The translations under genes were made by a program, and so were the position numbers. Shown piece by piece: positions 24,007 to 34,200 of a stretch of 64,000 nucleotides of DNA. How positions within the stretch are numbered: position 1 is the first letter of the stretch; every line of letters starts with the position of its first letter. The notes beneath the pieces were generated by a model. It did no database searches. It was not told where the DNA came from and saw only the letters and a program-made list of their open reading frames with translations. Origin of the DNA: Aquisediminimonas sp031376385. Its GTDB lineage: Bacteria > Pseudomonadota > Alphaproteobacteria > Sphingomonadales > Sphingomonadaceae. The stretch is from positions 1-64,000 of the forward strand of contig JANMDQ010000023.1 in assembly GCA_031376385.1 (NCBI GenBank), written 5' to 3'.

Positions 24007-24753
24007 TCAGGCCCAGTCGCCGGCTGCGCTCATCCAGATTGAAATCGCTGCCATGGTGGCCGTTTCTGCGCGTAGGATGCGCGGGCCAAGCGAGACCGGG
24101 ATAGCCTGAGGCAGTGCACGAATGTCCTCGCGCTCGGTGGGGTCAAACCCACCTTCTGGGCCAATCAGAATTGCAGCGGGGCCAGGGTGAGCGCGGGCAG
24201 CGTTAGCGAAGGGGTCTCCTCGATTTTCGTCGGCAAAGAAAAGCTGGCGGTCGCTTGGCCAGTCTTTGAGGATAGAGACTAGCTTCATAGGCTCGGCGAG
24301 GATCGGCAGCGCGGTGCGCCCGCATTGTTCAGCAGCCTCCACCATATGCGCCCGCAGCCGGTCAAGATTAAGCCGCTCTACGATGGTCCGCCGCGTGATG
24401 ATTGGTCGGTAAAGTGCAACGCCCAGCTCACACGCCTTTTCTGCCACCATATCGATCCGCGCCTTCTTGATCGGCGCCGCGAGCAACCAAAGGTCAGGCA
24501 CAGGTTCAAGAGCGCGGAGGTGCGCTATTACGCTCAGTATTAAATCCCGTTTGCCGACGGCACTCACCTCGGCCAGCCATTCGCCACTCTGATTGTCAAA
24601 TAGCTTGATCGGTGCGCCCTGCTTCAGGCGCATAACGGCGATGAGATAATGAGCTTGGCCGCCGTCGATGCGGAGCGTCAGCCCCATGGAGAGCGGTGTT
24701 TCGACGAAAAGACGGGGCGTGCTCTGCGGCGGCCATGCTGAGGTTGCAGTCAT
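24007..24753 (-). CDS. rsmE: 16S rRNA m3U1498 methyltransferase
   Basis: RsmE methylates uridine 1498 of 16S rRNA at N3, using SAM. The 248 residues show an N-terminal PUA-like domain (RLFVETPLSMGLTLRI, HYLIAVMRLKQGAPIKLFDN) and a C-terminal SPOUT knot. The knot signatures are LIGPEGGFDPTE near 190-200 and SLGPRILRAETATMAA near the end. It is divergent from ubiA across a 23-bp inverted repeat and convergent with the fibril-like gene. No other rRNA gene is nearby. Confidence 0.95.
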   Translation of the reverse strand: MTATSAWPPQSTPRLFVETPLSMGLTLRIDGGQAHYLIAVMRLKQGAPIKLFDNQSGEWLAEVSAVGKRDLILSVIAHLRALEPVPDLWLLAAPIKKARIDMVAEKACELGVALYRPIITRRTIVERLNLDRLRAHMVEAAEQCGRTALPILAEPMKLVSILKDWPSDRQLFFADENRGDPFANAARAHPGPAAILIGPEGGFDPTEREDIRALPQAIPVSLGPRILRAETATMAAISIWMSAAGDWA

Positions 24754-24772
24754 CTTTTACATATTAGCGCGC

Positions 24773-24852
24773 TTCCCTGAGCTTGTCGAAGGGCCGTTTT
24801 TGCTTTTTAACGGAAGTGCAGCGAAGTATGGCCCTTCGACAAGCTCAGGGAA
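24773..24852. repeat. Perfect 23-bp inverted repeat between rsmE and ubiA
   Basis: The left arm (24773-24795) contains CCTGAGCTTGTCGAAGGGC and the right arm (24830-24852) is its exact complement, with a 34-bp AT-richer spacer. The CTGAGCTTGTCGAAGGG motif is a repeat commonly seen between genes in sphingomonads. Its right end lies 6 bp before the likely ubiA start. Confidence 0.85.
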
Positions 24853-24858
24853 ACGGAA

Positions 24859-25773
24859 TTGCGCGACAGCATCAGCACCATCGTCCCAGACACGGAGCAT
24901 CGCGGTCTGATCGCCATGCTCCCCGCCTCCCTGCGGCCCTACGCCATGCTCGCTCGCTTTGATCGGCCAATTGGCTGGTGGCTGCTGTTCTGGCCCTGTG
25001 TTTGGGGCATCGTGCTGGCGGGGGGAGCGATCACGCATTGGCACCTGATCCTCTTGATGCTGGCAGGAGCCATCGCGATGCGCGGCGCGGGCTGCGTTTA
25101 TAACGACATTGCCGACCGCGATCTTGACGCTCAGGTGGAGCGGACGCGGAATAGGCCGCTGGCCAGTGGCGCGGTGTCTGTCAAAGCCGCTTGGGTGTTG
25201 CTGATGCTGCTGGCGCTAGTTGGGCTGGTCGTGCTGCTCCAGCTTAACTTCAACGCTCAGATCTTAGCGCTGGAGAGCCTAATTCTTGTCGCCGCCTATC
25301 CTTTTATGAAGCGGATTACCTGGTGGCCGCAGGCTTGGTTGGGTCTGGTGTTTAGCTGGGGTGCCTTGGTCGGGTGGATCGCGGTCGCGGAGCACGCCCG
25401 TCCAGCGATGCTGCTGCTCTATGCAGGGTCGATTGCATGGGTGATTGGCTACGACACTATCTACGCGCTTCAGGACCGGGAGGATGATGCGATGATCGGC
25501 GTACGCTCGTCCGCACTGCGCATGGGCGCGAATGTGCAGGGCGGTGTGGCTTTCTTTTATGCCACCGCGCTACTGTTTTGGGGTGCGGCACTTTGGTCAG
25601 TCCGCCCGCAACTGCTAGCGATAGTCGCTATAGTGCCAGCGGCGCTTCATTTGATCTGGCAAGTGGCGGCGCTGAAGCCCGATGATGGCGATGATGCCTT
25701 GGCAAAGTTCCGGTCCAATCGGTTCACAGGGCTGCTTGTGGCACTGGCTTGCCTCGTCGTTGGCGCATCTTGA
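24859..25773 (+). CDS. ubiA: 4-hydroxybenzoate polyprenyltransferase
   Basis: An integral membrane prenyltransferase of ubiquinone synthesis, about 304 residues with eight or nine hydrophobic helices. The two Mg-diphosphate motifs are present: NDIADRDLD near residue 82 and YALQDREDD near 202. The start is uncertain. TTG 24859 has GGAA 3-6 bp upstream and lies just after an inverted repeat; ATG 24916 (MLPASLRPYAMLARFDRP) is the alternative and begins where homologues become conserved. pmbA follows after 31 bp. Confidence 0.92.
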   Translation: MRDSISTIVPDTEHRGLIAMLPASLRPYAMLARFDRPIGWWLLFWPCVWGIVLAGGAITHWHLILLMLAGAIAMRGAGCVYNDIADRDLDAQVERTRNRPLASGAVSVKAAWVLLMLLALVGLVVLLQLNFNAQILALESLILVAAYPFMKRITWWPQAWLGLVFSWGALVGWIAVAEHARPAMLLLYAGSIAWVIGYDTIYALQDREDDAMIGVRSSALRMGANVQGGVAFFYATALLFWGAALWSVRPQLLAIVAIVPAALHLIWQVAALKPDDGDDALAKFRSNRFTGLLVALACLVVGAS

Positions 25774-25804
25774 GGTTGTGCGCGCATCCGCCTAAGCAAA
25801 ATCC

Positions 25805-27151
25805 ATGTTATCATCTGAACAAGCCAAGGATCGCGCCGCCGATCTTGTGAAACGTGCCACACTTGCCGGGGCAGACTCCGCCGATGCTGTCTATGTTGGC
25901 AATGGCTCCACTGATGTTCAAGTGCGCCTTGGTCTGCTTGAAGATGTCGGCAGTGCCGAAGGCGAAGAAATTGGGCTGCGCGTGTTTGTGGGTAAGCAAT
26001 CCGCCACTGTGTCATCCTCTGATCTGTCTACTCGTGCGCTGGATGTGCTGGCGGAGCGCGCCGTTGCGATGGCGCGACAGGCGCCAGAAGATGCCTATGC
26101 AGGGCTTGCCCCGCAAGACAGGTTGATGACCGCAGCGCCAGCAATGCTCGATCTGAGTGACGCTGCAGAAGCCACTCCGCAGGCCATGCGCGAACGGGCG
26201 ATGGCCGCCGAGGACGCGGCACGCGCAGTTGCTGGCGTCACAAACAGTGAAGGCGCAGGTGCATCGCAGGGGCGTGCAGTTGTGGGACTTGCCACCAGTC
26301 ACGGCTTCGCGGGCAGCTACGGCGGCACCAGTCACGGGATTTCCGCCAGTGTGTTGGCCGGAGAAGGCAGCGGGATGGAGCGTGACTATGCCTATCACAC
26401 CACCCGCTTTCTGGCGGATCTTGATGATGCAACGGCGATTGGAACTGAAGCGGGGGAGCGGGCAGTGGCGCGGCTTAACCCCATCCGTTTGAAAAGCGGC
26501 GCAATGCCCGTCATCTTTGACGAACGCGTCAGCAGCTCAATCATCGGTCATTTGCTGGGGGCGATCAGCGGCAGCAGCATCGCGCGCAAGACCAGCTTCC
26601 TGCTCGACAAGTTGGGGCAGGCGATCTTTGCGCCGCATATTACCATCATTGATGATCCGCTGCGCATGCGCGGCTTGCGGTCACGCCCGTTTGACGGTGA
26701 AGGGTTAGAGGCGAAGCGCACGACCATAATCGACAAAGGTGTGCTGACCGGCTGGCTGATGGATTCAGCTTCTGCACGGCAATTGGGTTTGGAACCCACT
26801 GGCCATGCATCACGCGGGGTCAGCGGCGCGCCCGGTGTAGGATCAACCAATATGCATATGGAACCCGGCACACTCACGCCTGCTGAATTGATGGCCGATA
26901 TTAAGGAAGGTTTTTACGTCACCGACTTGATCGGCATGGGCGTCAATGGTCTGACTGGCGATTACAGCCGCGGCGCATCTGGCTTTGTCATTCGGGATGG
27001 GAAGATAGAGGGCGCAGTCTCCGAAGTTACTATTGCGGGCAATCTCAAGACGATGTTTGCCGAATTAACGCCCGCCAATGACCTAACGTTTCGCCAAGGC
27101 ACCAATGCCCCGACGATTCGGCTGGACGGGATGATGATCGCCGGTGAGTGA
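25805..27151 (+). CDS. pmbA: Metalloprotease PmbA/TldE family protein
   Basis: A 448-residue member of the TldD/PmbA (U62) family, which with TldD processes peptides such as microcin precursors and antitoxins. Family features include FVGKQSATVSSSDL in the first third, a central stretch with GSGMERDYAYHTTRF, and the C-terminal signature NMHMEPG...IKEGFYVTDLIGMGVNGLTGDYSRGASGF. PmbA proteins lack the HExxH motif of TldD, and none is seen here. TldD itself is not in the window. The stop overlaps the next gene's GTG start by 8 bp. Confidence 0.9.
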   Translation: MLSSEQAKDRAADLVKRATLAGADSADAVYVGNGSTDVQVRLGLLEDVGSAEGEEIGLRVFVGKQSATVSSSDLSTRALDVLAERAVAMARQAPEDAYAGLAPQDRLMTAAPAMLDLSDAAEATPQAMRERAMAAEDAARAVAGVTNSEGAGASQGRAVVGLATSHGFAGSYGGTSHGISASVLAGEGSGMERDYAYHTTRFLADLDDATAIGTEAGERAVARLNPIRLKSGAMPVIFDERVSSSIIGHLLGAISGSSIARKTSFLLDKLGQAIFAPHITIIDDPLRMRGLRSRPFDGEGLEAKRTTIIDKGVLTGWLMDSASARQLGLEPTGHASRGVSGAPGVGSTNMHMEPGTLTPAELMADIKEGFYVTDLIGMGVNGLTGDYSRGASGFVIRDGKIEGAVSEVTIAGNLKTMFAELTPANDLTFRQGTNAPTIRLDGMMIAGE

Positions 27152-27923
27152 CGCCTTGTTCAATGCCGTCGCCGATGTGGCGGCAGAGGCGGGGCGAATT
27201 GCCATGCGCAGCTGGCGCGGGGATTTTGAACAATGGGAAAAATCCCCCGGTGATCCGGTGAGCGCAGTTGATCTGGCTGTCGACAGCTTTTTGAAGGGCG
27301 AACTGGGGCGACTTGACCCAGAGGCGGGGTGGCTTTCGGAAGAAACCGCTGATGATGCCGAACGCTTGCTGCGATCCCGCGTCTGGGTGGTTGACCCTAT
27401 CGACGGGACACGTGATTTTGTACGCGGGAGGCGCGGCTGGGCTGTATCAATTGCACTGGTGGAGGCCGGCAGGCCAATTTTTGGCGTGTTGGAGGCTCCG
27501 GCGCGCGATGAACGGTGGCGCGCGTCTCTGGGCGGTGGTGCCACGCGCAACGGCCACCAAATCCTCGCCAGTCAGCGCCAGACGTTCAAAGGCGCACGTG
27601 TTCCAGCCGATGCTTTGCCCAAAAGTGAAATGGATCTGGTGGTTGTGTTCAAACCCAATAGCATTGCGCTACGCATTGCTATGGTGGCTGCTGCTGAGGC
27701 TGATCTGGTCGCCAGCCTGCGCTGGGGCAATGAATGGGATATTGCCGCTGCGGCACTAATCGCGTCAGAAGCCGGGGCGACCGTCACCGATGCGCACGGC
27801 CAACCTCTGCGCTATAATAGTACCAAGGCAGAGGCGTTTGGTGTGCTGGCTACAGCAACACCGATTCATGCGGAGGCTGTTCAGCGGCTTTCAGAAAGAG
27901 CGCGCAGACTAGCGATCAGATAA
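27144..27923 (+). CDS. Inositol monophosphatase family protein
   Basis: A Mg/Li-sensitive phosphatase of 259 residues. The metal site is visible: the catalytic stretch GWLSEE (about 65), VDPIDGTRDF near residue 83, and GNEWDIAAAALIASEAG near 195-212. This family includes inositol-1-phosphatase, CysQ (3'-phosphoadenosine phosphate phosphatase) and HisN. The sequence does not tell them apart, although CysQ or HisN is more likely in this lineage. The GTG start overlaps the pmbA end by 8 bp, implying co-transcription. Confidence 0.85.
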   Translation: MSDALFNAVADVAAEAGRIAMRSWRGDFEQWEKSPGDPVSAVDLAVDSFLKGELGRLDPEAGWLSEETADDAERLLRSRVWVVDPIDGTRDFVRGRRGWAVSIALVEAGRPIFGVLEAPARDERWRASLGGGATRNGHQILASQRQTFKGARVPADALPKSEMDLVVVFKPNSIALRIAMVAAAEADLVASLRWGNEWDIAAAALIASEAGATVTDAHGQPLRYNSTKAEAFGVLATATPIHAEAVQRLSERARRLAIR

Positions 27924-27973
27924 ACGTATTAAACCTTCATAGTCGATTCAGTCTTTTCTGCCAGAACGAATCG

Positions 27974-28255
27974 ATGGACATGAGCTATTTCAGGCGTCGG
28001 CGCACCACGGGGGCAGACCCCGCATTTAAGATTCTTTTGACAGAAATTGCAGCTCGTCAGGCGGCAACGCCCACTGCGCTCATTGTTGCACACCCAGATG
28101 CGGATGCCAGCGACTGCGATCTACCCCCTCAAATGCAACGGTTCGTCGCCGCGCCCGCAGCTCAGCGCGCGAAAGGCCCGGCCTGTGGCAGCTTCCACGG
28201 CGAAGTCGCCCAAGCTCTGCTAGCCAAAGAAATAACCAATGCGAAACCTTTGTAA
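27974..28255 (+). CDS. Hypothetical small protein upstream of sciP
   Basis: A 93-residue frame with no recognised domain. The N-terminus is basic (MDMSYFRRRRTTG); the remainder is Ala/Pro-rich, with CDLPPQMQRF and CGSFHGEVAQALLAK. There is no signal peptide or membrane helix. It lies between the phosphatase and sciP on the same strand, with only a weak ribosome site. It may be a real lineage-specific gene or a chance open frame. Function unknown. Confidence 0.35.
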   Translation: MDMSYFRRRRTTGADPAFKILLTEIAARQAATPTALIVAHPDADASDCDLPPQMQRFVAAPAAQRAKGPACGSFHGEVAQALLAKEITNAKPL

Positions 28256-28354
28256 ACGCTCCGTTTACCTTGGCGTTTTAGCGTTCTTTCAAGGAGTTGC
28301 TGGTAGACCAGCAAAATCAACAGACGCCCGTTTGTTTTTAGTTTTGAGGGTTAG

Positions 28355-28654
28355 ATGATCGAGAACCAAAAAATACGTCCAGCAAGTGTCATTGGCCCCT
28401 TGGGAGAATCCCTCACGCTTGACTCGCTTCCTCCACCATCCACCACGCGCTGGGTTGTCCGCCGTAAGGCTGAAGTTGTTGCGGCAGTCAACGGTGGCCT
28501 GCTTTCGGTTGACGAAGTCTGTGATCGTTATACGCTCACACTCGAAGAATTCGCCGGATGGCAGCGCGCGGTTGACCGGTCTGGCATGCCCGGCTTGCGC
28601 GTGACGCGGATTCAGCACTATAAAAGCCTCTACGAACGCCAACAGCGTTACTGA
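28355..28654 (+). CDS. sciP: SciP-family CtrA inhibitor (DUF1153)
   Basis: A 99-residue DNA-binding-like protein of the DUF1153 family. The family core is clear: VIGPLGESLTLDSLPPP, RWVVRRKAEVVAAVNGG, LLSVDEVCDRY and FAGWQRAVDR. In Caulobacter SciP binds CtrA and blocks its activation of cell-cycle and flagellar promoters. GAGGG lies about 6 bp upstream of ATG, and a very strong terminator follows. Its presence supports a CtrA-type cell-cycle circuit, and the two candidate CtrA sites in this window would be part of its indirect target set. Confidence 0.92.
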   Translation: MIENQKIRPASVIGPLGESLTLDSLPPPSTTRWVVRRKAEVVAAVNGGLLSVDEVCDRYTLTLEEFAGWQRAVDRSGMPGLRVTRIQHYKSLYERQQRY

Positions 28655-28678
28655 AACCACCACCTGTCTCGCCTTAAT

Positions 28679-28717
28679 AGAAGAAGCCCCGGCAGTTCGA
28701 CTGCCGGGGCTTCTTCT
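28679..28717. terminator. Strong bidirectional terminator between sciP and the SIMPL gene
   Basis: AGAAGAAGCCCCGGCAGT (28679-28696) pairs perfectly with ACTGCCGGGGCTTCTTCT (28700-28717) around a TCG loop, giving an 18-bp GC-rich stem. It lies between convergent stop codons and should end both transcripts. Confidence 0.9.
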
Positions 28718-28735
28718 TTGCGTATTCCACCGCGC

Positions 28736-29467
28736 CTATTCTAGCTCAAACGCGGCTGTGAGAGTGATGCTGATGCTTTGTTCGCCTGCGGCGATGCTCG
28801 TTTTGGCGGAGGCATCACTGGATTGACGCGCCATCGTCATTACCGGCGGCGGCATATTAAAGTCTGCCGACTCAGCCATACTGATGATCCGCTTCACCCG
28901 CAGGCCAGCCGCTTTGGCATAGAGGGCGGCCCGCGTTTGCAGGGTTTTGAGCGCTGACAAACGGGCGGCATCCTGCGCGGCTTCCGGCTTGTCGACACTC
29001 AGCGTGGGCCCGTTGATCTGATTCGCACCTTCTTTCACCAAAACATCAAGGATCGCGCCTGATTTCGCGATATCGCGAAAGCGGACGGACAGCGTGTTGT
29101 TGGCTTGATAACCCGTGATGACTGGCGCTTCGTTGTTATTATACCGATATTGCGGGGCCAATGAGATGGCTTGCGTTTGCACATCCTTGTCAGCAATCCC
29201 GGCTTTTTTGAGCGCCGCCAGCATCCGCGCAATTTGCGCCGCGTTGTCGCGCATGGCGGTTGCGGCATCGCTTGCCTGTGTGACCACGCCTGTGCTGATC
29301 GTTGCGATGTCGGGAACAGCGCGGCTCTGGCCCGTCGCCTGAAGCTCAAGTCGGGTGCCGGTGACTTGTCCGGTCGTAACAGGTGTCTGGGTCATTTGCG
29401 CCTTCGCAACTGGGGGAGTGACAAGGGTAAACGCTGCAAAAGCCGCCGCGTAAAAGGATGTGTTCAA
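28736..29467 (-). CDS. SIMPL-domain (DUF541) secreted protein
   Basis: A 243-residue periplasmic protein with a signal peptide (AAAFAAFTLVTPPVAKA) and a SIMPL/DUF541 domain (about 37-243). Characteristic strands are LELQATGQSRAVPDIATISTGVVTQ, where the first part carries the family's G.g....PD pattern, and VKEGANQINGPTLSVDKPE. The Escherichia coli homologue YggE has been linked to oxidative stress, but no mechanism is established. The gene is monocistronic, ending at the shared terminator. Confidence 0.88.
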   Translation of the reverse strand: MNTSFYAAAFAAFTLVTPPVAKAQMTQTPVTTGQVTGTRLELQATGQSRAVPDIATISTGVVTQASDAATAMRDNAAQIARMLAALKKAGIADKDVQTQAISLAPQYRYNNNEAPVITGYQANNTLSVRFRDIAKSGAILDVLVKEGANQINGPTLSVDKPEAAQDAARLSALKTLQTRAALYAKAAGLRVKRIISMAESADFNMPPPVMTMARQSSDASAKTSIAAGEQSISITLTAAFELE

Positions 29468-29572
29468 AGCTATTCTCCTTCAATGCTGGCCCATAGAAAA
29501 CAGGCCGAGATGCAACATGCCCATCCCGGCCTGCACGATGCATGAATGATATGAACGGACCCGAAAGCGACG

Positions 29573-29836
29573 TTAAATGCCTGTTTTATTCTTGTTGATC
29601 ATCCGGTACCCAAACAGCAATATGCACGCGCCTACGATAGCCGCGACAAAGCCCGCGCCGTCACCTTCAAAGCCAAGGATGGACCCTAGAAAGCCCATCA
29701 GCAATGCACCTGCAATGCCGAGCAATATGGTCACAATGATGCCGCCGGGATCTTTGCCGGGCATAATGAATTTGGCAATGGCACCAGCGATGCCGCCAAC
29801 GATGATCCAGCCTAGCCAGCTTGAACCTTCTAGCAT
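29573..29836 (-). CDS. GlsB/YeaQ/YmgE-family membrane protein
   Basis: An 87-residue inner-membrane protein with three hydrophobic helices (LGWIIVGGIAGAIAKFIM, IIVTILLGIAGALLMGFL, FVAAIVGACILLFGYRMI) and glycine-zipper spacing, typical of the transglycosylase-associated/GlsB family. GAGGAG lies about 7 bp before ATG 29836, which excludes a longer start at 29866. Family members are often stress-induced, and their molecular role is unknown. Confidence 0.9.
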   Translation of the reverse strand: MLEGSSWLGWIIVGGIAGAIAKFIMPGKDPGGIIVTILLGIAGALLMGFLGSILGFEGDGAGFVAAIVGACILLFGYRMINKNKTGI

Positions 29837-30092
29837 GATATTTCTCCTCAAATAACAAACCAGCACGTCATAATGCGACGGGCTTGCTTGCTATGCTCTT
29901 CCTTAACGCCGGTATTGGCAAGCCATTATTTTCAAGAGAGCACGATTGAATATTGGACAACGCGTTCACTTCTGCAACCTATTGTGCAATGCAACGATTG
30001 ACTGGTTGTGTTGAGTGACTTATTCGTGTAACACAGTAATGACTGTACGAGTGCGGTAATTGACCGCGCCCGGGCACCAAAGGCAAAGATTC

Positions 30093-31283
30093 ATGAATTT
30101 CGAGAGTAAGATGGCTGATTTCCAAGACGCATCCCCCTTGGTGGCCGACGAGGCGGACGCCAAAAAACGGAATCTTTGGATCATGGCAGGTGCAGCTGTG
30201 CTGGTTCTCGCAGTGATCTTCGGCGGCCATTTTGTGTCTAAATTGGGTGGCGGCGCACCGACTTTGGCCAGCGATGAAGGCGCCAAGCAGGCCCCGCGCG
30301 TCACCGTGGTCGTTCCGGGTAAGCAGTTGGTCGAAAATATCGTCACAGCCACGGGAATGTTAGCCGCGCGGCAGGAAATGCCAGTTGGTGCCGTCGGTGA
30401 AGGCGGCCTCGTTACTCGTGTCCTCGTGCAGCCTGGAAATTGGGTGGCAGCAGGTCAGGTTTTGGCCGTTGTCGACCGCCAAGTTCAAGCGCAGCAATCG
30501 AATCAATTGGTGGCGCAGATTTCCGCAGCCCAAGCCGAAGCGCGTCTTGCTCAGTCAGAACTTGACCGGGCGCAAGCTTTAGTGTCGCGCGGGTTTATTT
30601 CCCAGGCCGATATGCAGCGGAAGGCTGCAACGCGGGACGGTGCCAATGCCCGCGTTCGTGTTGCCCGCGCACAATTGGCTGAAAATAGTGCTCGCATCGG
30701 ACGGCTCGATATCCGCGCTCCTGCCGCTGGACTGGTCCTCACTCGTAACATAGAGCCCGGCCAAGTGGTCAGTGCCGGCGCGGGCGTTCTGTTCCGCATT
30801 GCCAAGGGTGGCGAGATGGAATTGAAGGCCGACATTAGCGAAATGGATGTCACGCGGATGCGCATCGGCGCATCGGCTGGGGTCGTTCCGGTCGGGACGA
30901 CACAAGAGTTTCGTGGCCAAATTTGGCAGGTCTCGCCGATAATTGATCCTGCGAAGCGCCAAGGCGAAGCACGTATCGCGCTGGCCTACAACGAAGCACT
31001 GCGCCCCGGCGGCTTTGCCAGCGCGCGAATCAACAGTGGCACGGTAGAGGCGCCATTTGTTCAGCAATCAGCAGTGCAAAGCGACGCCAAAGGCAATTAC
31101 GTCATTATCGTTGATCCATCGAACAAGGCGGTTCGTCGCCAAGTAACGGTCGGGTCTGTGTCGGATAAAGGCGTCAGCATCATTGCAGGTTTGAATGGCA
31201 CAGAAAAAGTGGTGCTTTCTGCTGGCGGCTTCCTCAATCCCGGTGAGGTCGTTATTCCCGAACGCGCCAAACAAGCACGTTAA
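30093..31283 (+). CDS. RND efflux periplasmic adaptor subunit
   Basis: A membrane-fusion protein of 396 residues. A single N-terminal transmembrane helix (about 28-47, NLWIMAGAAVLVLAVIFGGHF) replaces the usual lipid anchor. The lipoyl, coiled-coil hairpin (about 125-195, rich in Ala, Gln and Glu) and beta-barrel parts follow, with biotinyl-lipoyl halves near GEGGLVTRVLVQPGNWVAAGQ and IRAPAAGLVLTRNIEPGQVV. Start 30093 follows AAAGG and is preferred to an upstream TTG at 30060. The pump gene starts 16 bp downstream. No outer-membrane channel gene is in the operon, so it may use one encoded elsewhere. Confidence 0.92.
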   Translation: MNFESKMADFQDASPLVADEADAKKRNLWIMAGAAVLVLAVIFGGHFVSKLGGGAPTLASDEGAKQAPRVTVVVPGKQLVENIVTATGMLAARQEMPVGAVGEGGLVTRVLVQPGNWVAAGQVLAVVDRQVQAQQSNQLVAQISAAQAEARLAQSELDRAQALVSRGFISQADMQRKAATRDGANARVRVARAQLAENSARIGRLDIRAPAAGLVLTRNIEPGQVVSAGAGVLFRIAKGGEMELKADISEMDVTRMRIGASAGVVPVGTTQEFRGQIWQVSPIIDPAKRQGEARIALAYNEALRPGGFASARINSGTVEAPFVQQSAVQSDAKGNYVIIVDPSNKAVRRQVTVGSVSDKGVSIIAGLNGTEKVVLSAGGFLNPGEVVIPERAKQAR

Positions 31284-31298
31284 CAAGGCCAGCTGTCC

Positions 31299-34200
31299 AT
31301 GAGCTTTCGCAATATTTCAGCTTGGTCGATCAAGAACCCAGTTCCTCCCATCGTCTTGTTCATCGCTCTGACGCTCGCAGGTATTATGGCATTCATGCGG
31401 ATGCCGATTTCGGCGGACCCGGACATTGATTTTCCGGTTGCAATTGTTTCCATCGTGCAACCCGGCGCGTCACCTGTGGAGTTGGAAACACAAGTTGCGC
31501 AAAAGGTTGAAGCGGCTGTCCGCAGCATCAACGGGGTGGATGAAATTAACTCCACGGTGCGCGAAGGATCGGCCTTCATCGTCATTTTCTTTGATATTGG
31601 CACGCCGATTGATCGCGCAGTGACCGATGTTCGCGACGCCGTATCCAACATCCGTAGCGATCTGCCCGAAGGCATTTTGGAGCCGCAGGTCACGCGCGAA
31701 GACACTGCCAACAACGCCATTGCCTATATCTCTGCTGAGGCAGTGGACATGACGCTGGAAGAACTCAGCTGGTATGTCGACAATATCGTCAACAAGCGCT
31801 TACGTGCCGTGCCGGGTCTTGGGAGCGTGGAACGTGGCGGCGGCGTCAGCCGTGAAATCCGGGTGGTGCTGGACCCTGCGCGTTTGCAGTCTTTCGGTGT
31901 GACAGCCAGCCAAATCAATAATCAGCTGCGTCAGACAAGCATCAACACGGCCGGCGGGCGCACTGAAATAGCTGGTGCTGAACAATCAATCCGCGTGCTG
32001 GGTAATGCCAAGGATGCCATCGAACTCGGCGCGACGCAGATCAGTTTGGGCAATGGCCGCACTGTGAAGCTGACAGATCTCGCCGAGGTGCGAGATCTCT
32101 ACGCGGAGCAAAGAACCATCTCAACCATGAACGGGCGCCAAGTGCTCAGTTTTGGGATTACGCGCGCCAAAGGTGAATCCGATGTGGCGGTTTATGACGG
32201 CGTGATTGCTGAACTGAAAAAGCTTGAAGCTGAAAATCCTAAGGTCAAATTCCGCGATCTGTTCACCACAGTGGGCTATTCACGCGAACAATATAGCAGT
32301 TCGATGCTGGCGATGATTGAAGGCGCCATTTTGGCGGTGGTTGTCGTGTTCCTGTTCCTGCGAGATTGGCGGGCGACGATCATTTCAGCAATTGCCATTC
32401 CTCTGTCCGCCATCCCAACTTTCTGGTTCATGGAACTGCTGGGGTTCAGCCTCAATCAAATCAGCCTTTTGGCGCTTGGGCTTGTCGCTGGGGTACTGGT
32501 GGATGACGCGATTGTGGAAATTGAAAATATCGTGCGGCACATGCGTATGGGCAAAACCGCTTATCAGGCCTCAATGGACGCAGCAGACGAAATTGGTTTG
32601 GCCGTTCTTGCAACGACGATGGCGATTGTAGCTGTGTTCCTGCCAGTTGGTTTGATGCCGGGAATTTCGGGGCAATTTTTCAAGAATTTCGGCCTGACGG
32701 TTGTCGTGGCCGTGCTGCTCAGCCTTGCCGTTGCACGTCTGATAACGCCCATGATCGCAGCATTCTTTCTCAAAAGTCACGGCGAAGAAGATCATGGCAA
32801 TAGCAAATGGATGCTCAAATATCTTGATTTGCTGAAATGGTCGCTCAATCACCGCTGGTGGACCGTTGCCAGCGGCGGGCTTGCCTTAGGTTTAACGGTA
32901 CTGATGTTCAGCCAAATGTCCTTCACATTCATGCCTGATGTCGACCAAGACTATAGCCAAATACGCATTGAAATGGTGCCGGGGACGACGCTTGCCCAAA
33001 CCAAGTCTGTGACTGAACGGGTCCAAAGCTTGTTGAGTGAAGAGGATAAAGTGGTGGGTGCCGCTTTCGCTGATATTAACCCCGGCAATTCCAGTATTTA
33101 TATCACGCTCAAAAAAGATCGGCCGATGAGCAGCCTCGATTTTGAGGAAAAGTGGGGCCCCAAACTGAATGAAATTCCAGACGCACGCGTGTTTTTCCGC
33201 GCGCAGGATCAGGGTGGCCCTCCAGGTACGGGCCGAGATTTGTCGATCACTCTGGCGAGTGATAATCCAGTGCTGCTCACAGAAACGGCAAACAAGCTTG
33301 TCGATGAAATGCGAAACATGAAGGAATTGGTCGCGCCGCGCGTCAGCGGCGATCTCCAGCGCCCTGAGATTACGGTGAAGCCACGCATGGATTTGGCGGC
33401 CAGTTTGGGTGTCACAACGGCATCGCTGTCCCAAACAATCCGCATTGCAACCATTGGGGATATTGATCAGAATAGCCCCAAATTCTCGCTTACGGATCGA
33501 CAAGTTCCGATCCGCGTTACTCTGAGCGAAGAGTCGCGTCGCAGCCTGTCGACGATTGAAAATCTGCCAGTACCGACTGCGAACGGTGGTTCGGTGCCCT
33601 TAAAGGCGGTGGCTGAGATCAGTTTTGGCGCTGGACCAACGACGATCCAACGCACCAACCTCAACCGACGTGTCAATATCGGGGCTGATTTGGCAGACGG
33701 GATTGTGAGCAGCGTTGCCAATGAGAAAATTGATGCTTTGCCGCTGATGAAAAACCTCCCCCAAGGCGTGACCCGAATGAAACTGGGTCAATCAAAGATG
33801 CAAGACGAACTGGTCATGAACTTTGGTATCGCTGTCGTGTCGGGGGTTCTGCTGGTATTCGCGGTATTGTTGCTGCTTTACCGTCGTGTCATGCCGCCCT
33901 TTGTAAATATGGGCTCGCTTCTCTTAGCCCCACTTGGGGCGGCCATGGCACTCATTATTGCAGGTATGCCAGTTTCGATGCCTGTAATGATTGGGATGCT
34001 GATGCTGCTTGGGATTGTGGCCAAAAACTCGATTCTTGTTGTTGATTTCGCGCTTGAAGAAATGGAACGCGGTGTTGATAAAACCACCGCCATTATAGAG
34101 GCTGGCCATAAGCGGGCGCAACCGATTGTGATGACGACAGTGGCAATGGTCGCCGGGATGATCCCGACTGCAATAGCCTTGGCCGGCGACGGCGCTTGGC

